The notes under the pieces are model-generated. The model was not told the origin of the DNA. It ran no database searches and worked only from the letters and a program-made list of their open reading frames with translations. From Henckelia pumila (lineage: Eukaryota > Streptophyta > Magnoliopsida > Lamiales > Gesneriaceae): a stretch of DNA of 64,000 nt. Made by a program: the position numbers and the translations under genes. Positions 20,559 through 32,153 of the stretch are shown here, piece after piece; the first letter of the stretch is position 1; every line of letters starts with the position of its first letter. The stretch is taken from contig NC_133121.1 in the NCBI RefSeq assembly GCF_033568475.1, positions 372,001 through 436,000 on the forward strand, written 5' to 3'.

Positions 20559-23324
20559 TCATCTTTTGAACCAACTGGCTCCTCCTGACCTATCGCCTTC
20601 TCTTCTTCTTCTGTCGGCTTCTTCTTTTCTTCTGGACTCTTCTTCACGTCTTCTTGCCTCTGCTGCTCTACGTTGCTCTTCTTCCCCCTTTTTGGCATCA
20701 CCTTGGTTGAGTCGAAGGATGACCTCAGTGAGTTGAGTGCCAAGGCAGGCTTGCATAGTGTCTATTTTTGCATCGATTTGAGCAAGTAGAGTGGCTTGCA
20801 TAGTGTCCATCCGATCATTCAACTGCTTATGAAGGCGGTTTTCGGATCGGATAACTTGTTCGGAGACGGTAGAGAGCGTGTTGATTTGAGTGCGATGATG
20901 ATTAGTGATCTCTGTGGACAGACGAGCAAGGTCTCGAGACACGGTCTCGAAATGCCGAATCATCGTCTGGCGTGAATTATCGACTGATAAGGATGAGTTT
21001 GTTATGTCTTGAGAGAAGGACCTAACCGTTTGCATGAGCTCATGAAGCCGATTTATCAAGGTATGATCTAGAGCTGCGGCCATGGCTTCAATTAAAGAAT
21101 CATCAGTCTGAAGCATTTGCCCTTCTGGGTCATTTCTTGGTGAAACCGGGCTAGACTCACGATGATGTGGTGCGGGTGAACTGGCTGGAGAGCTACCCGA
21201 TGGACCTTCCAATAATGGTACAGTTGGAGATGTAATAGTTTCGACTGCAGCCAATATGGTTGGTGGAGTACCAGGATCAGCACTTGGTTCATCCATAATG
21301 AGATCTTCCATAAACTTTTCAGTAGATGGAGACGGTTGAAGTGCTGGATCAGCATCAGTCACTTGCTGTTCTGGAGATGCAGGTGATACAATAGTGCTTG
21401 ATATCTCCGTTGGGGGCACTGTTGCTTCACTACTGCAAGGAGCCTCTGTCACAGAGGTGACAGGTATCTCTTGTGCAACCACTTCTAAAACATCTTGTGA
21501 ATGACCGGGAGAAGTGTGAGCGGTCGTCACTGGAGAGGAGTGAGCAATCACAACTGCTTCCGGTTGAGTAACTGCTTGGACTGCGGTTGAGGAGGGGTCG
21601 ACCGATGAAGATGCTGCCACACTCGATCTTAGAGCAGATGATTGAAAGAGGTCAGCAGTGATGAGATCGGTCAGAATCCCATCTGAAGAAGGGAGAGCAT
21701 AGATGTCTTCTTCACCCTGATCTTGAGTGAGAAAGGTTTTCATCATCACTTGTGCTTCCAGCACATAAGCTTGTAAACAGGCTGCTGAAGCTGGTGTTTT
21801 GACATTGTTGAGAGCTTGGAAGTGCTGAAGTAGTTGAGTGATTTGACGTAGACTATCCTGTAGTCCAGTCAAAATCACAAAGTCATCGGCAGCGGTAGGA
21901 CTCTTGGATTTGAAATTCTTGACACGCTCATTAATTAGCAGAGATAGCAGGCTTCCTCGAAGCTTCAAGTCTATGAGATGTCTTCTTCCCAGAGCCTCCA
22001 CGATGTCTTCAGTATCAGCAAATAGAAGCATCTTCTGCTCAATGACGTTTAGAGATTTCCATTTAGGAAATATTTGAGCGAGTGTCAAGTGAGTGCGGGA
22101 GTGATGTCATCTGTCAAAACGTTGTAGATGACGCTTGACAGTACGGAGCACGTGAGAGATGATCACATTGAGTTCTATCGTAGCTGTTGGTTGAGCCTTG
22201 GGTGTGTAGATCATCACACCTTTCCCTTTGTCTTTGGGATCAGCTAGAGTGACCTCAGGAGCTGATGAGGCACCTTCCCGGATTATCACACCCTTTGTAG
22301 GACGAGGAGCAGTAGAAGCAACAACGGTAGTAGTCTCGACCGTTGGCAGGGTAGGAGCAAGTCCAGAAAGAGACTTTAGCTTCTTGTGCTGCCTCTTCTT
22401 CTCGCCTGCAGGCGTGGATGACACAGCTGCTTTGGAGACCGAAGGGGATGACTTGCTGAAAGCTTGAATCAGTGGAACATTCTCACGTGATTCATCTTCA
22501 GAGTCAGATTCGATGATCAGTTGACGCTTGGCAGACTTTTTGGTATGGACTGGTTTGGCCACGACCGAAACCGTTGAAAGCGGTTGAGGGATAGCAATAA
22601 CCTTTGCGGTTGAGGGCAAGGTGTCGACCGCAGTCTCTTTCTTGTTCAGGAATTTGAGAATCGTAGACTTGTTGAGCCATTTGGTGGGATGCAGAGGCTC
22701 AGTCTTGGAAAAGTCCACTCCAAGGACGCCCAAGATGTGGCAGATTTGCAAAGCAAATCCCTCGGATTGCCCTTTGCCCCTGATCATTTCACATAGAATA
22801 TTGAACAGAATGTCTGACCAGTTTATGTTGATCTTGGAGGCAATACAAGCCATGTATTGAAATTTCTCCAGCGTCACCTTGTCGTAAGATCCAGCCTTGG
22901 CCAGAAGATTCTTGGCCACGATATTAGTCAGTAGCCTGAATGGAGCTTTGAGAGATGTCTTCTGGGCCGGCAGTTTGATCGGAGCATCAGTAGTTGAGAA
23001 CTCCTTCAACCAATAAGAGCAGTTACCATCTGGAAGATCCGTGCATTTTGTCAAACCCCTGGAGGGCAGATCAAATGTGCTGGCGAAGAACTTCTGATTG
23101 AAGGAGTAGACCTCTGTCTTGATCAAGCATTTGATAGTCCCATGCTCGATTTGAGCGGTTGCGAAGAACTCCTTCAAAACAGGCAAATCGCAGATGGAGC
23201 TGCATTCCAGAAATTTCTTCAGTCCAGAGGCTTCAAGCATGGTGAAGACCTCAGATATTCCTACGTTGTTTGCCTTAACAACGGAATCAAAGTTGATTGC
23301 GAGGCAAGTCTTCTGGATCGACAT
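20559..23324 (-). pseudogene. Sirevirus envelope-like / extra ORF, split by one in-frame stop
   Basis: The first part runs from a plausible ATG at 23324 (MSIQKTCLAINF) to TGA at 22109-22107, about 405 residues. The same frame then continues for over 500 residues to 20559; its only start-like codon is a TTG, so the halves are one ORF broken by one stop. The first half is globular, with Phe/Leu-rich blocks, and resembles a domain common next to plant retroelements. The second half is Ser/Thr/Pro-rich, then a long heptad-repeat coiled coil, then a highly charged Arg/Glu tail ending GGASWFKR. No convincing membrane segment closes the protein. Position between pol and the 3' LTR matches the SIRE1 envelope-like ORF; function is unproven. 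The TGA could derive from CGA by C-to-T decay. Confidence 0.7.
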
Positions 23325-23685
23325 GATAGCTGTAGATAAGAACTCGAGCAGAGAGTAAGCAAAATCTAGAGAGTAATTCGATGATGCGTTTAATACAATA
23401 TGAAAGCTTTTAGCAAAGGTGAAAGATTGATATACGAGCGTAAAGAAGTATATATAGGAACCTATGGGCCATAGGGTGACGTGAAAAGTATTTTTGAAAT
23501 TCAAAAAGTTTTGAAGAGCATAATCACGGCGCCCAATTAATGTCATTTGGTTCAAAGCACCAAGCTGCTAGTACGAAGCCTGTCAGAGACTAGTTAAAGG
23601 CGGATGATATGCCAATATTTATGGCAACGTAACAGCTAATCTATTAATGTCATATTGACAATCATTCCCCCTAAACACATGCATA

Positions 23686-26633
23686 CTAACTTAAATCTAC
23701 TAAGCCAAGAATATTTCGAAAATATGAAAACTTAGCGTCCGGTAGAGGCTTGGTGAATATGTCTGCTGCTTGCTGATCGGTAGAGATGTATTCCAGCCTG
23801 ATTTCCTTCTTTAAGACATGATCTCGGATAAAGTGATGCCTGACATCAATGTGCTTTGTCCTAGAGTGCATCACTGGATTGTGAGTGATGGCTATGGCAC
23901 TTGTATTGTCACAGTAGATTGGAGCTTCACTCGACCGAATCCCATAATCATTAAGCTGCTGTTGAATCCAGAGTATTTGAGCACAACAGCTGCCAGCAGC
24001 AAGGTATTCTGCTTCGGCGGTCGAGGTAGCAATTGATGTCTGCTTCTTACTTGACCACGAAATTAGTCTATCTCCAAGGAATTGACATGTGCCACTTGTA
24101 CTTTTGCGATCAATTCTACAACCTGCATAATCTGCATCTGAATAGCCAATAAGATTGAGATTTGAATCTTTGGGATACCAAAGACCCACATTAGTAGTTC
24201 CTTTAATATATTTAAGTATTCGTTTGGTAGCAATGAAATGAGATTGCTTAGGTGCAGCTTGAAATCTAGCACATAAACAAACTGAATACATGATATCCGG
24301 TCGACTGACAGTCAAATAGAGCAGTGAACCAATAAGGCCTCGATACATGGTTACCTCGACCGGAATTCCCCCTTCATCTTTATCAAGCTTAATTGATGTA
24401 CTCATGGGGGTAGATACAGTTGAGCATTGTTCCATTCCAAACTTCTTTACCAATTCCTTGGCATACTTGGACTGATTGATGAATATTCCAGTTTCAAGTT
24501 GCTTCACTTGAAGTCCAAGAAAGAAGTTTAGCTCGCCCATCATGCTCATTTCAAACTTCTCACCTCTTCTTGAAGTAGACCATTGAGGAATGCAGACTTC
24601 ACATCCATTTGATAAACTTTAAAATTCTTGAAGGCTGCATAAGCAAGAAAGATGCGGATTGCTTCTAGTCTTGCAACTGGCGCGAAGGATTCCTCAAAGT
24701 CTATGCCTTCTTCTTGTCTGAATCCTTGAGCAACAAGTCGAGCTTTGTTACGCACAACAGTGCCATGTTCATCGAGCTTGTTACGAAACACCCATCTAGT
24801 TCCAATCACATTTTGATTTTTCGGTCGAGGAACTAGATGCCAAACATTGTTGCGGGTGAATTGATTCAACTCTTCTTGCATAGCTTCAATCCAGCTGGCA
24901 TCTGATAGAGCTTCATCTATTTTCTTGGGCTCTACCTGAGATATGAAAGCTGCATGCAAGAATTCATTAATCATTTGACCACGTGTTTTTCGAGGAGCAG
25001 AAGGGTCACCTATGACCAACCCAGGTGGATGATCTTTGTTCCACCTAAAATAATTCCCTAAAGGGTTGTCATCAATTGGTTGATGAACGTCCTCGTTTAC
25101 TGGATCATCATTGGCTGGAGGATTGTTATCAACCGGTGGATCCACTTCTGGCCTTGTTTGATCACACCCGGTAGAGGGAACTGGATCATCCTTCTTTGGA
25201 GGATATAGATCACTGTCACTCTCTTCCTGTAGATTTGTGTTTTCCAGTCTATGACTCAGATCATTTATGCTCCCTTGAGTTTGTTCTGTACAAAGAGTAG
25301 ATTCATCAAAAACAACATGAATGGTTTCCTCGACCGTTAGTGATCTTTGATTGAACACTCGATAAGCTCTGCTAACGGCTGAGTAACCAATAAAAGTTCC
25401 TTCGTCTGCTTTGGCATCGAAGGCTGTCAAATGGTTTTTGCCATTGTTGTGGATAAAGCATTTGCACCCAAAAATTTTGAAGTATGAAATATCAGGTTTT
25501 GTGCCATTCCAGATCTCATATGGAGTTTTGTTAAATCGTTTATTAATCATAGATCTGTTTTGAGTATAGCAAGCTGTGTTAACTGCTTCTGCCCAAAGCC
25601 TTTGAGAAACATTTGAATCAGCAATCATAGTTCTGGCTGCTTCTTTTAAAGTACGGTTCCTTCTTTCAGCCACCCCATTTTGCTGTGGGGATCTAGCAGC
25701 TGACAACTCATGCTTGATTCCCTGATCATCTAGATAAGTCATAAGAGTGGTGTTTAAAAATTCAGTCCCTCTATCACTCCTGATTCTATCTATCACAGTA
25801 GATTGTTCATTTTGCAAGCGTTTAAAAAGCTTAATCAGGTGAGGTGCAGTTTGATCTTTTGAAGAGAGAAAGATGACCCAAGTAAATCGAGAAAAGTCAT
25901 CTATAACAACAAGAGCATATCTCATTCCCCCTATGCTTCTTACTGGTATAGGACCAAATAGGTCCATGTGAAGTAAGTCTAAACATTTGGAAGAAGACAT
26001 ACACCCTTTATTTTTAAAGGTTGCTCTCACCTGCTTTCCTAGTTGACAAGCAGGACAAACTTTGTCTTTTATAAAATCTCCTTCGGGCAGACCAGAAACC
26101 AAATCATGCTTCCTCAAGTTAAAAATGGACTTAAAATTTAGATGATTTAACCGCTTATGCCACAACCAATGTTTATCATGATGAGCAGTAAGACAAGTAG
26201 GTGAAGAAATATGTGAGCAAGACCAGTTTACCTTGTAGGTGTTTAGGTCTCGTACACCGGTCATAAGAGTCTCACCTTTGTCATTTTTTATGAGGCAAGT
26301 GTGTTTGTGAAACTCGACCGAATGATCATTGTCACATAGTTGACTAATACTTATCAAATTATAGCATAGTTTGTCAACAAGTAACACATCTTTAATAATG
26401 ATGTTACCATGGATAATCTTACCCTTACCCACGGTTTTACCTTTGGAGTTGTCTCCAAAGCTGATCTTTGGTCCTTTGCACAACACCACTTCTGTTAGAA
26501 GTTCTGGATTCCCTGTCATGTGTCGTGAGCAACCGCTATCTAAATACCAGGTAGTGTCCTTGATAGAAGTGGTTTTCTCGCCCGTTTGGACTTTTAGTAC
26601 CTGCAAAGAGTGAAGAACTTTTGGTACCCATAT
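23686..26633 (-). pseudogene. pol: Sirevirus Pol with the reverse-transcriptase core deleted
   Basis: The frame continues from gag past its TAG with no ATG near its start; the first Met-like codon is TTG at 26606. It encodes protease ([10 protein letters not shown]), the GAG-pre-integrase zinc region ([19 protein letters not shown]), integrase ([26 protein letters not shown]) and the N-terminal RT ([20 protein letters not shown]). At about 24546-24570 it jumps from the RT fingers straight to the segment before [14 protein letters not shown], with a frame change. About 90-100 residues are missing, including the YVDD catalytic box. RNase H follows intact (SDADYAGC, STAEAEYLAA, DIFTKPL), ending in TAG at 23686. 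This copy cannot make a working RT. Confidence 0.88.
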
Positions 26634-28646
26634 CTAGTAGGGTCCAGGTCGGATTAGCCCTTTCGGGACCCATACCTGGAACACCCTTACAGGTTTGCCC
26701 GTGTGTGTGTCCAGAAATCTGTGCGGTCGATAGGCAGTAAATGTGTGTGCTTGTGAGGTTGCTGTGTGCTGCTTGCCTTTTTGATTTTCATCAGTTAGCC
26801 TGTACCTCTTTTGAACTGGCCTGCAATTAAAGTACTGGTAAGGCTTCTCCTTTGACCATCTTTTCTTAGAGTAGTTAGACTCATTCCATGGCCTTTTGAA
26901 ATTAGATTGGTTTCCCTTTCTTCTTTCATTAGGTTTTGGTTTGATCCAAGTTCCTCTTTGATTAGAGGTCTGGGGATCCACATATCCCAGCCCTCTATGC
27001 TTAGAGCTTCGTTCGTTAGATACTTTCTGATTTTTGTCAAAGCTGCACTTATCGTGTTCATATATCGTGCTGGACCTGACAAATCTTATTTTGTTAAGAT
27101 TGCCTTTGTCCAGGCTTGACTGAATACAGGATTCCATAGACTGTTCATTTGTTCCAAACCTTAGACCGGTTTTATCATGTACCGGTCTTTGGATTTCTTG
27201 AATCTTGTCAATGGTTACAGAAGATTTATTCCAAGCCTTAATGGTTTCAAGTAGTTTTTTATTCTCAATCAAGGTAGCTTGGAATACTCTTTTCAAGGTG
27301 TCGTTCTCAGTAGCCAGCAGACTTAGCTTGACCTTAAGACCATCAAGCTCTTTTTGCTGCATGCAGCTTGATTTGCTTGACTTATCTTTTAGGTCAGCTC
27401 TTTCTGCCTTTACTTCCTCGAACTCCTTGGATAATGCTTTGTATTCATTAGCCATTTCGTGTAAAGCAGTAACTAAATCACTGTGAGTAAATTCAGGTGA
27501 GCCAAAGTCAAATACCTCCTCAGCTTCTTCTTCGATGTCGGCCATAAGGCATTCCACTTTTTCATCATCGCTGTCATCTGAAGAGCTTCCGGTATTGGAG
27601 TTGTCAGAGTCAGACTCAACCCACTTGCTTTTGCTTTCGTCTGCTACTAGAACCCTTTGGTCTCTTCCTTTTCTAAACGTCCTTTTATCCTCCTTACCCC
27701 TTCTTCTTTCGGAGAATTGCTTCTGATCATTGTTCTTAGGCTTGGTGCAGTCTGCAATGAAGTGGCCTGACTTGCCACAGTTAAAACAAGTAGAACCATC
27801 CTTTGTATGGTCCGATTTATGATAATTTTTAAATTTAGAATTGTTTTTACGCATAAATCTACCAAATTTCTTGACAAAGAGTGTCATGGCTTCATTGCTG
27901 ATTTGCTCAGCTGATCTCTTTGGAGCTTCCTCGACCGGTGGACATATCACGGTTGAGGTTAAGGCCTTGGTTGGTTGAGAAGTAGATGGTTCATCTTCTG
28001 TTCTCATGTTGAGCTCGAACTCGTAGGCTTTGAGATCTGCAAAGAGATCATGCAGTTCAACCTTGCTTAAGTCTTTTGACTCTCTCATGGCCACTGTCTT
28101 GATCTCCCATTCTTTGGGTAAAGCTCTCATAACCTTCACAGCAATTTCACGGTTAGTATAAGTTTTACCTAAAGCAATAAGATCACAGATGATACTACTG
28201 AACCGTTCATCAAATTCAGCCATGGTTTCCCCTGGCTTCATTTTGGCGTTGTCATATTTTTGAATGGCCAAAGTGAGCTTGTTTTCCTTTGTCTGGTCAT
28301 TCCCTTCACATAGCTGAGTGAGCTTCTCCCAAATCTCCTTTGCTTTGGAACATGACTTGATTTTGCTGAACATATTCTTATCCAGTGTTTTGTATAGGAT
28401 GTCCCGGGCCACATTGTCAAGATTGGCCTTCTTTTTGTCCTCAGTGGTCCACTCAGCTCTTGGTTTCTCAATCATTTGTCCTGCACCATCGGCTAGAGCT
28501 GGGTTGACCTTCATAATTTTGATAGGACCGTCTGTTATGACATATAGCATGTCATCATCCTGTGCTGCAAGATGTGCCTGCATGCGAATTTTCCAATCAT
28601 CATACTCTTCTTTAGAAAACATAGGAATTCTGTTGAAAGAAGTCAT
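26634..28646 (-). CDS. gag: Sirevirus Gag (670 aa)
   Basis: Minus-strand frame from an ATG 40 bp inside the primer site to TAG at 26636-26634. The N-terminal 230 residues form a UBN2-type copia Gag domain (WKIRMQAHLAAQD, then EIWEKLTQLCEG and the DERFSSIICDLIALG region). A CCHC knuckle follows near residues 285-300 (CFNCGKSGHFIADC). The centre has acidic and Ser-rich coiled-coil-like stretches and the C-terminus is basic. Gag forms the particle and binds RNA. The frame is intact, and the pol frame follows in the same phase after the TAG, so Pol would need readthrough unless the TAG is a recent nonsense change. Confidence 0.9.
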   Translation of the reverse strand: MTSFNRIPMFSKEEYDDWKIRMQAHLAAQDDDMLYVITDGPIKIMKVNPALADGAGQMIEKPRAEWTTEDKKKANLDNVARDILYKTLDKNMFSKIKSCSKAKEIWEKLTQLCEGNDQTKENKLTLAIQKYDNAKMKPGETMAEFDERFSSIICDLIALGKTYTNREIAVKVMRALPKEWEIKTVAMRESKDLSKVELHDLFADLKAYEFELNMRTEDEPSTSQPTKALTSTVICPPVEEAPKRSAEQISNEAMTLFVKKFGRFMRKNNSKFKNYHKSDHTKDGSTCFNCGKSGHFIADCTKPKNNDQKQFSERRRGKEDKRTFRKGRDQRVLVADESKSKWVESDSDNSNTGSSSDDSDDEKVECLMADIEEEAEEVFDFGSPEFTHSDLVTALHEMANEYKALSKEFEEVKAERADLKDKSSKSSCMQQKELDGLKVKLSLLATENDTLKRVFQATLIENKKLLETIKAWNKSSVTIDKIQEIQRPVHDKTGLRFGTNEQSMESCIQSSLDKGNLNKIRFVRSSTIYEHDKCSFDKNQKVSNERSSKHRGLGYVDPQTSNQRGTWIKPKPNERRKGNQSNFKRPWNESNYSKKRWSKEKPYQYFNCRPVQKRYRLTDENQKGKQHTATSQAHTFTAYRPHRFLDTHTGKPVRVFQVWVPKGLIRPGPY

Positions 28647-28685
28647 GATTTTAAAACTTCAGATCAGCAGTTGAGAAAGGAACCC

Positions 28686-28697
28686 GCTCTGATACCA
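28686..28697 (-). other. Primer binding site of the Sirevirus
   Basis: The minus strand reads TGGTATCAGAGC two bases inside the 5' LTR. This matches the 3' end of plant initiator tRNA-Met and would prime minus-strand DNA synthesis. Confidence 0.9.
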
Positions 28698-28699
28698 CT

Positions 28700-30038
28700 T
28701 GTTGGGATCGGTTCAGAGGGTAGAGGGGGGTGAATACACTCTGAAACTTTTCTTCTTCTTTTTCAAAATGATCAAGTGAGGTTTAGTTCACTTAATCTGT
28801 TTTCTCAACTTCTAAAACGGTTTGAACAACTTAAATAGTGCGGAAATAGTTCAGAGGTTTTAGTGATGCAAAGTTTATAATGCAATGTATGAGCAGAATG
28901 TAAGATAAATAGCAGTAAAGACTAAGGCACGATTTATGGAAGTTCGAAGGCTTAATCCTTCTACGTCTCCCCTTCTTCCACTTAGGAAGGAATTCACTAG
29001 AAGACTTTGGTTATTACAACGTCTTGTAATACACCCACTTCAGACTTAGGACTTATCCAATGCCTAATCCGAAACTCCTAGATTTACACAGATAAGATTC
29101 TCAGTTCTTATCAGACTGGTGGAAGCTTTCAGAGTAGCTTCAATTCTCTTCAACAATGAGTATAGTTGAGTTGAGCTTCTCAAACTGCAGAGCGGTCGAG
29201 AGGCTTGAAAACCCTAGGATGATCCTTGACGATCAGATATGTGAACTGTAGGCGAGGGTTTATTTGAGCAGCAAATGAATGATCTTGTAAGTGTGCTCAA
29301 GTATATCAGATGAGGACTTCTGATATTATTCAAGTGATTGAGTTGATTGAGATTTTTCTGAATTGCTTGTCTCTCTTTGTTGTCTACCCCTTTTTTTTTG
29401 TTGTATCACTTCTTGAGCAATCTTTCCTTTATATAGGTCAATCATCAACGTCTTTATTTTGAACGTTCTGATGCTGCATTGAATGCACATTTAATGCTCA
29501 TAAATGCATTGATGATTCTGCATGAAGATCGTACACTGCAGACAACTTCCAGGGTCCAAAACTGGAATAAACGGTCGAATGCTTTATCTGTAGTCATTCT
29601 GTGTTTTTGCCATTTTGGTGCAACCTGTTGTCTCGATTGCAGGAGTCAACATATCTTCTGACACGCCGGTTCTGCTTTTAATAAAAGATCTTGCAAAGAA
29701 CATCTTGTCACAGGTACTTGTCTTGAGATATCCTGATAAGCAGTTGGCATTCTACCTGTAGAGATATTTGTCCTCTGCTGGTTTGAATATCCAGTCGATA
29801 AGCTTGTGACTTCAACCGGTCGAGAGACAAAGGCGGTTGACAAGCTTCCGGTAGATAGATTTATCCTCTGCTGGTTTTGATAGCCAGTCGATAGGCTTGT
29901 GACTTCAGCCGGTCGAGAGCAAAGGCGGTTGACAAGCTTCCGGTAGAAGTTGTAGTAGATTCCTGAAATACAATGGTTGGCAGCACATTCCTATACAATG
30001 AGTTGTTGTTTGTTATCACCAAAATATCGGATTCAACA
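28700..30038 (-). repeat. 5' LTR of the Sirevirus (1339 bp)
   Basis: Intact LTR, at the right because the element is on the minus strand. It is followed in element sense by a two-base spacer and the primer binding site. It matches 10067-10312 joined to 19295-20389 almost exactly. Short frames inside it are duplicated in the other LTR and are not genes. Confidence 0.92.
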
Positions 30039-30095
30039 CAATATTTGTTGTATAATTTGACTTGACAATTGTTTATCATTATATATATATATATA

Positions 30096-30265
30096 TTAAT
30101 TTTTAATAAATATGATATTTTAAAATTAATCAATATAATATTAATTTAATTTAAGGGTAAAATTGACCTTTTATTTGGATCATGTACCAATTAAGCCATT
30201 TTCAATAGTTCGTGTGCCAATATGACATTTTACCAATAGTTCGTGTACCAAAATACATTTTACTC
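30096..30265 (-). repeat. Right inverted repeat of the putative foldback element
   Basis: Reverse-complement partner of 2617-2796. It begins beside a TA microsatellite (about 30081-30096) and ends in TTTTACTC followed by TTTTTAAAAA. Sequence from 30276 to about 30480 is AT-rich with no gene. Confidence 0.6.
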
Positions 30266-30275
30266 TTTTTAAAAA

Positions 30276-30740
30276 TCCCTCTAAATTATATACTAGATAA
30301 TTGTTGTTAATATTTATTGTTATCTAGTATTTTATTAACCATTATATTATTTTTATAATTTTATTTCTCGTTTTTATTTTTTAGTAGGCTGTTTATGATA
30401 CGGTATCACTGATCTATATCCATGAAACGAATACCGACTCATATTTATAAGTAAAAGTAATTTCTTTGTTGTTGAAAGGACTAAAAGGGTGTTTGGCAGA
30501 GCTTAAAAGCTCTTTTAAACAACTTATAAGTTGTTTTAGAGCTTTTAAGCTCTCAAATTTTGTTTGGCAAAATTTTTTTTAAACAGTTTTAAAAAAGTAA
30601 GGGGGATGTAATTTTTCAAAAAGATCTTATTTTAATATTTTATCTCTCTAAAATATCCTTGAATATTTTCATAAATCTCCATCATATCTTCCACCCATTA
30701 AATACTAAATATTACTTTAAAAAAAATTACAAATCTCCAC
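30276..30740. mobile_element. AT-rich flank with a truncated MITE-like fragment
   Basis: From 30487 the sequence GGGTGTTTGGCAGAGC, followed by inverted AAAGCTC/GAGCTTTT blocks, resembles the end of a hAT-type MITE. I found no matching right end; it seems cut off where the truncated gypsy LTR begins at 30741. No gene is present. Confidence 0.35.
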
Positions 30741-32033
30741 CCAGGCTTAAATCTGTAGTGATACAACCATATCGAAGAACTTAACGTAAACAGTCTAAAA
30801 CATGAATACAGCTAAAACAAATCCTGCTGTATAAAATCCCCTGAAAAGCTCCGGCTCCCTAGTCCTGCCTCGAACTACCGGCTCCGTCCATCCTGCGACC
30901 TGCCCCATGGAATAGGGTGTCCAAGATAACAACTAGGACGTGAGCGCTAACGCCCAGTACATAGACATGAGTAAACATATGTATATAATGCATGCAACAT
31001 GATGACTGGTAAAGGGTCATCCGAAAAGTCATGCTCAGTACCGGCGCCACATTAGTGCTGTCACCGCTCGGATCAACCTCTGGGTGCAACCACACTCGTC
31101 TAGTACACTAGAGTAGTCAGACATAAATGTTCCCGCCGTCGCGGTACTCTCAGTGACAGACTATCGAGTATAGAGCTGAGCGGCTCTATAGTCAGGTATA
31201 ACAAGGTATAGGCTAAACGTATATATGCACATGACATATGAATATGGAAAACGGTAAATCATATATCATGCCATATAATAATGCCAAATAAATTCAACAT
31301 AAAAACATGTATACTCGCTGACAATCTCAGTCAATATGTGCGTACCTCTAGGCTAGTTCAAGTCTAGTAGATCCTAGGTTCCAAGCTTATATTCAAAAGT
31401 TCATCGTATCACTACACAAGTTCTATAAGCCTTAACTAAGCTAATAAGTACTCCCAAAACTTAAATAGATTCCCGGACCATACCTTCGTCCGTAGATAGC
31501 CCTTTGAAGTCGCTGACTTTGGATGACTATAACAACTTCTTTGTTATTCCAGAATCTCACTATTACCGATAGGGCCCTCAAGTGTATAACTCACACTATA
31601 TAACTGATCGAAGAAGGAAACTCGGAATTCGTAATTCAAAATGAACTCTGGAGACCCCTATTTATAGGAAAATTCTCGACCACGATCGGAACCACCGAAC
31701 TCGGATCGGAGCTTCCGATCCGTGCATGTGTGACATGTCGGGATCGGAGCTTTTGATCTGCTCTACGTTCAACACTTGTCAAAACTCGTGGCTGAGTCAT
31801 CGAACATTGCTGGCAGCTGGAGATCGGAACTTCCGTTCTTAGATCGGATCTTCCGATCTATGTGCTTCCGATCGACTTCCGAAGTGGCTGGGATCGGAGC
31901 TTCCGATCCGGCCCAAAAGTCAAAAGCCCAAATTTTCTTCTGATGTCCAATTACACTCCGAAATTGGTTAATTACTAACCCATAATCATGTTTTTACATA
32001 TTATTATCTTAAAATGGAATCTGGGTTACTACA
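30741..32033 (-). repeat. 3' LTR of gypsy B, truncated at its outer end
   Basis: Matches the other LTR from CCAGGCTTAAATCTG onward, but the outer 138 bp, including the TG terminus, are missing. It carries hairpin-forming repeats at 31702-31722, 31841-31859 and 31891-31909. A purine tract on the minus strand (32048-32034) abuts its inner end. Confidence 0.85.
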
Positions 32034-32153
32034 TTCTCCCCACCTTTAGATATTTCGTCCGCGAAATAAAATCTAAAGACAAATCAAGATAACAATATGA
32101 AACATCAAACCATGTTTTATTACAACAACTGTAATTACATCTTTACATGGTAA

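Larger units (their letters stand above)
10067..30038 (-). mobile_element. Sirevirus-like Ty1-copia retrotransposon, interrupted by another copia element
   Basis: Complete borders: LTRs starting TGTTGGGATCGG and ending GGATTCAACA on the plus strand, with target duplication CAATA at 10062-10066 and 30039-30043. Coding is on the minus strand in the order gag, protease, integrase, RT remnant, RNase H, then a long extra ORF before the 3' LTR. That extra ORF, together with several polypurine-like tracts (20390, about 20683, 23661), is typical of Sireviruses (SIRE1/Maximus). The two LTRs differ by only a couple of substitutions and a T-run length, so insertion looks recent although pol is defective. 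Confidence 0.92.
2617..30265. mobile_element. Putative old foldback / MULE-type MITE, split by two later insertions
   Basis: Positions 2617-2796 and 30096-30265 are near-identical inverted repeats, both containing GGTACACGAACTATTG-type blocks. Both have TTTTTAAAAA immediately outside (2607-2616 and 30266-30275), a possible 10-bp target duplication; because that string is palindromic it is weak evidence. Removing the MULE (2797-9513) and the Sirevirus (10067-30038) leaves about 0.95 kb with about 180-bp inverted ends and no ORF. The alternative is two independent inverted copies of a common dispersed repeat. Confidence 0.4.

Noticed and set aside
20559..22088. Separate gene starting at 22088
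   Set aside because: The supposed start is TTG, and the frame is continuous with the ORF upstream apart from one TGA. It is the second half of one ORF.
24546..26606. Separate pol gene with its own start at 26606
   Set aside because: The first codon is TTG. The frame is shared with gag and separated only by one TAG.
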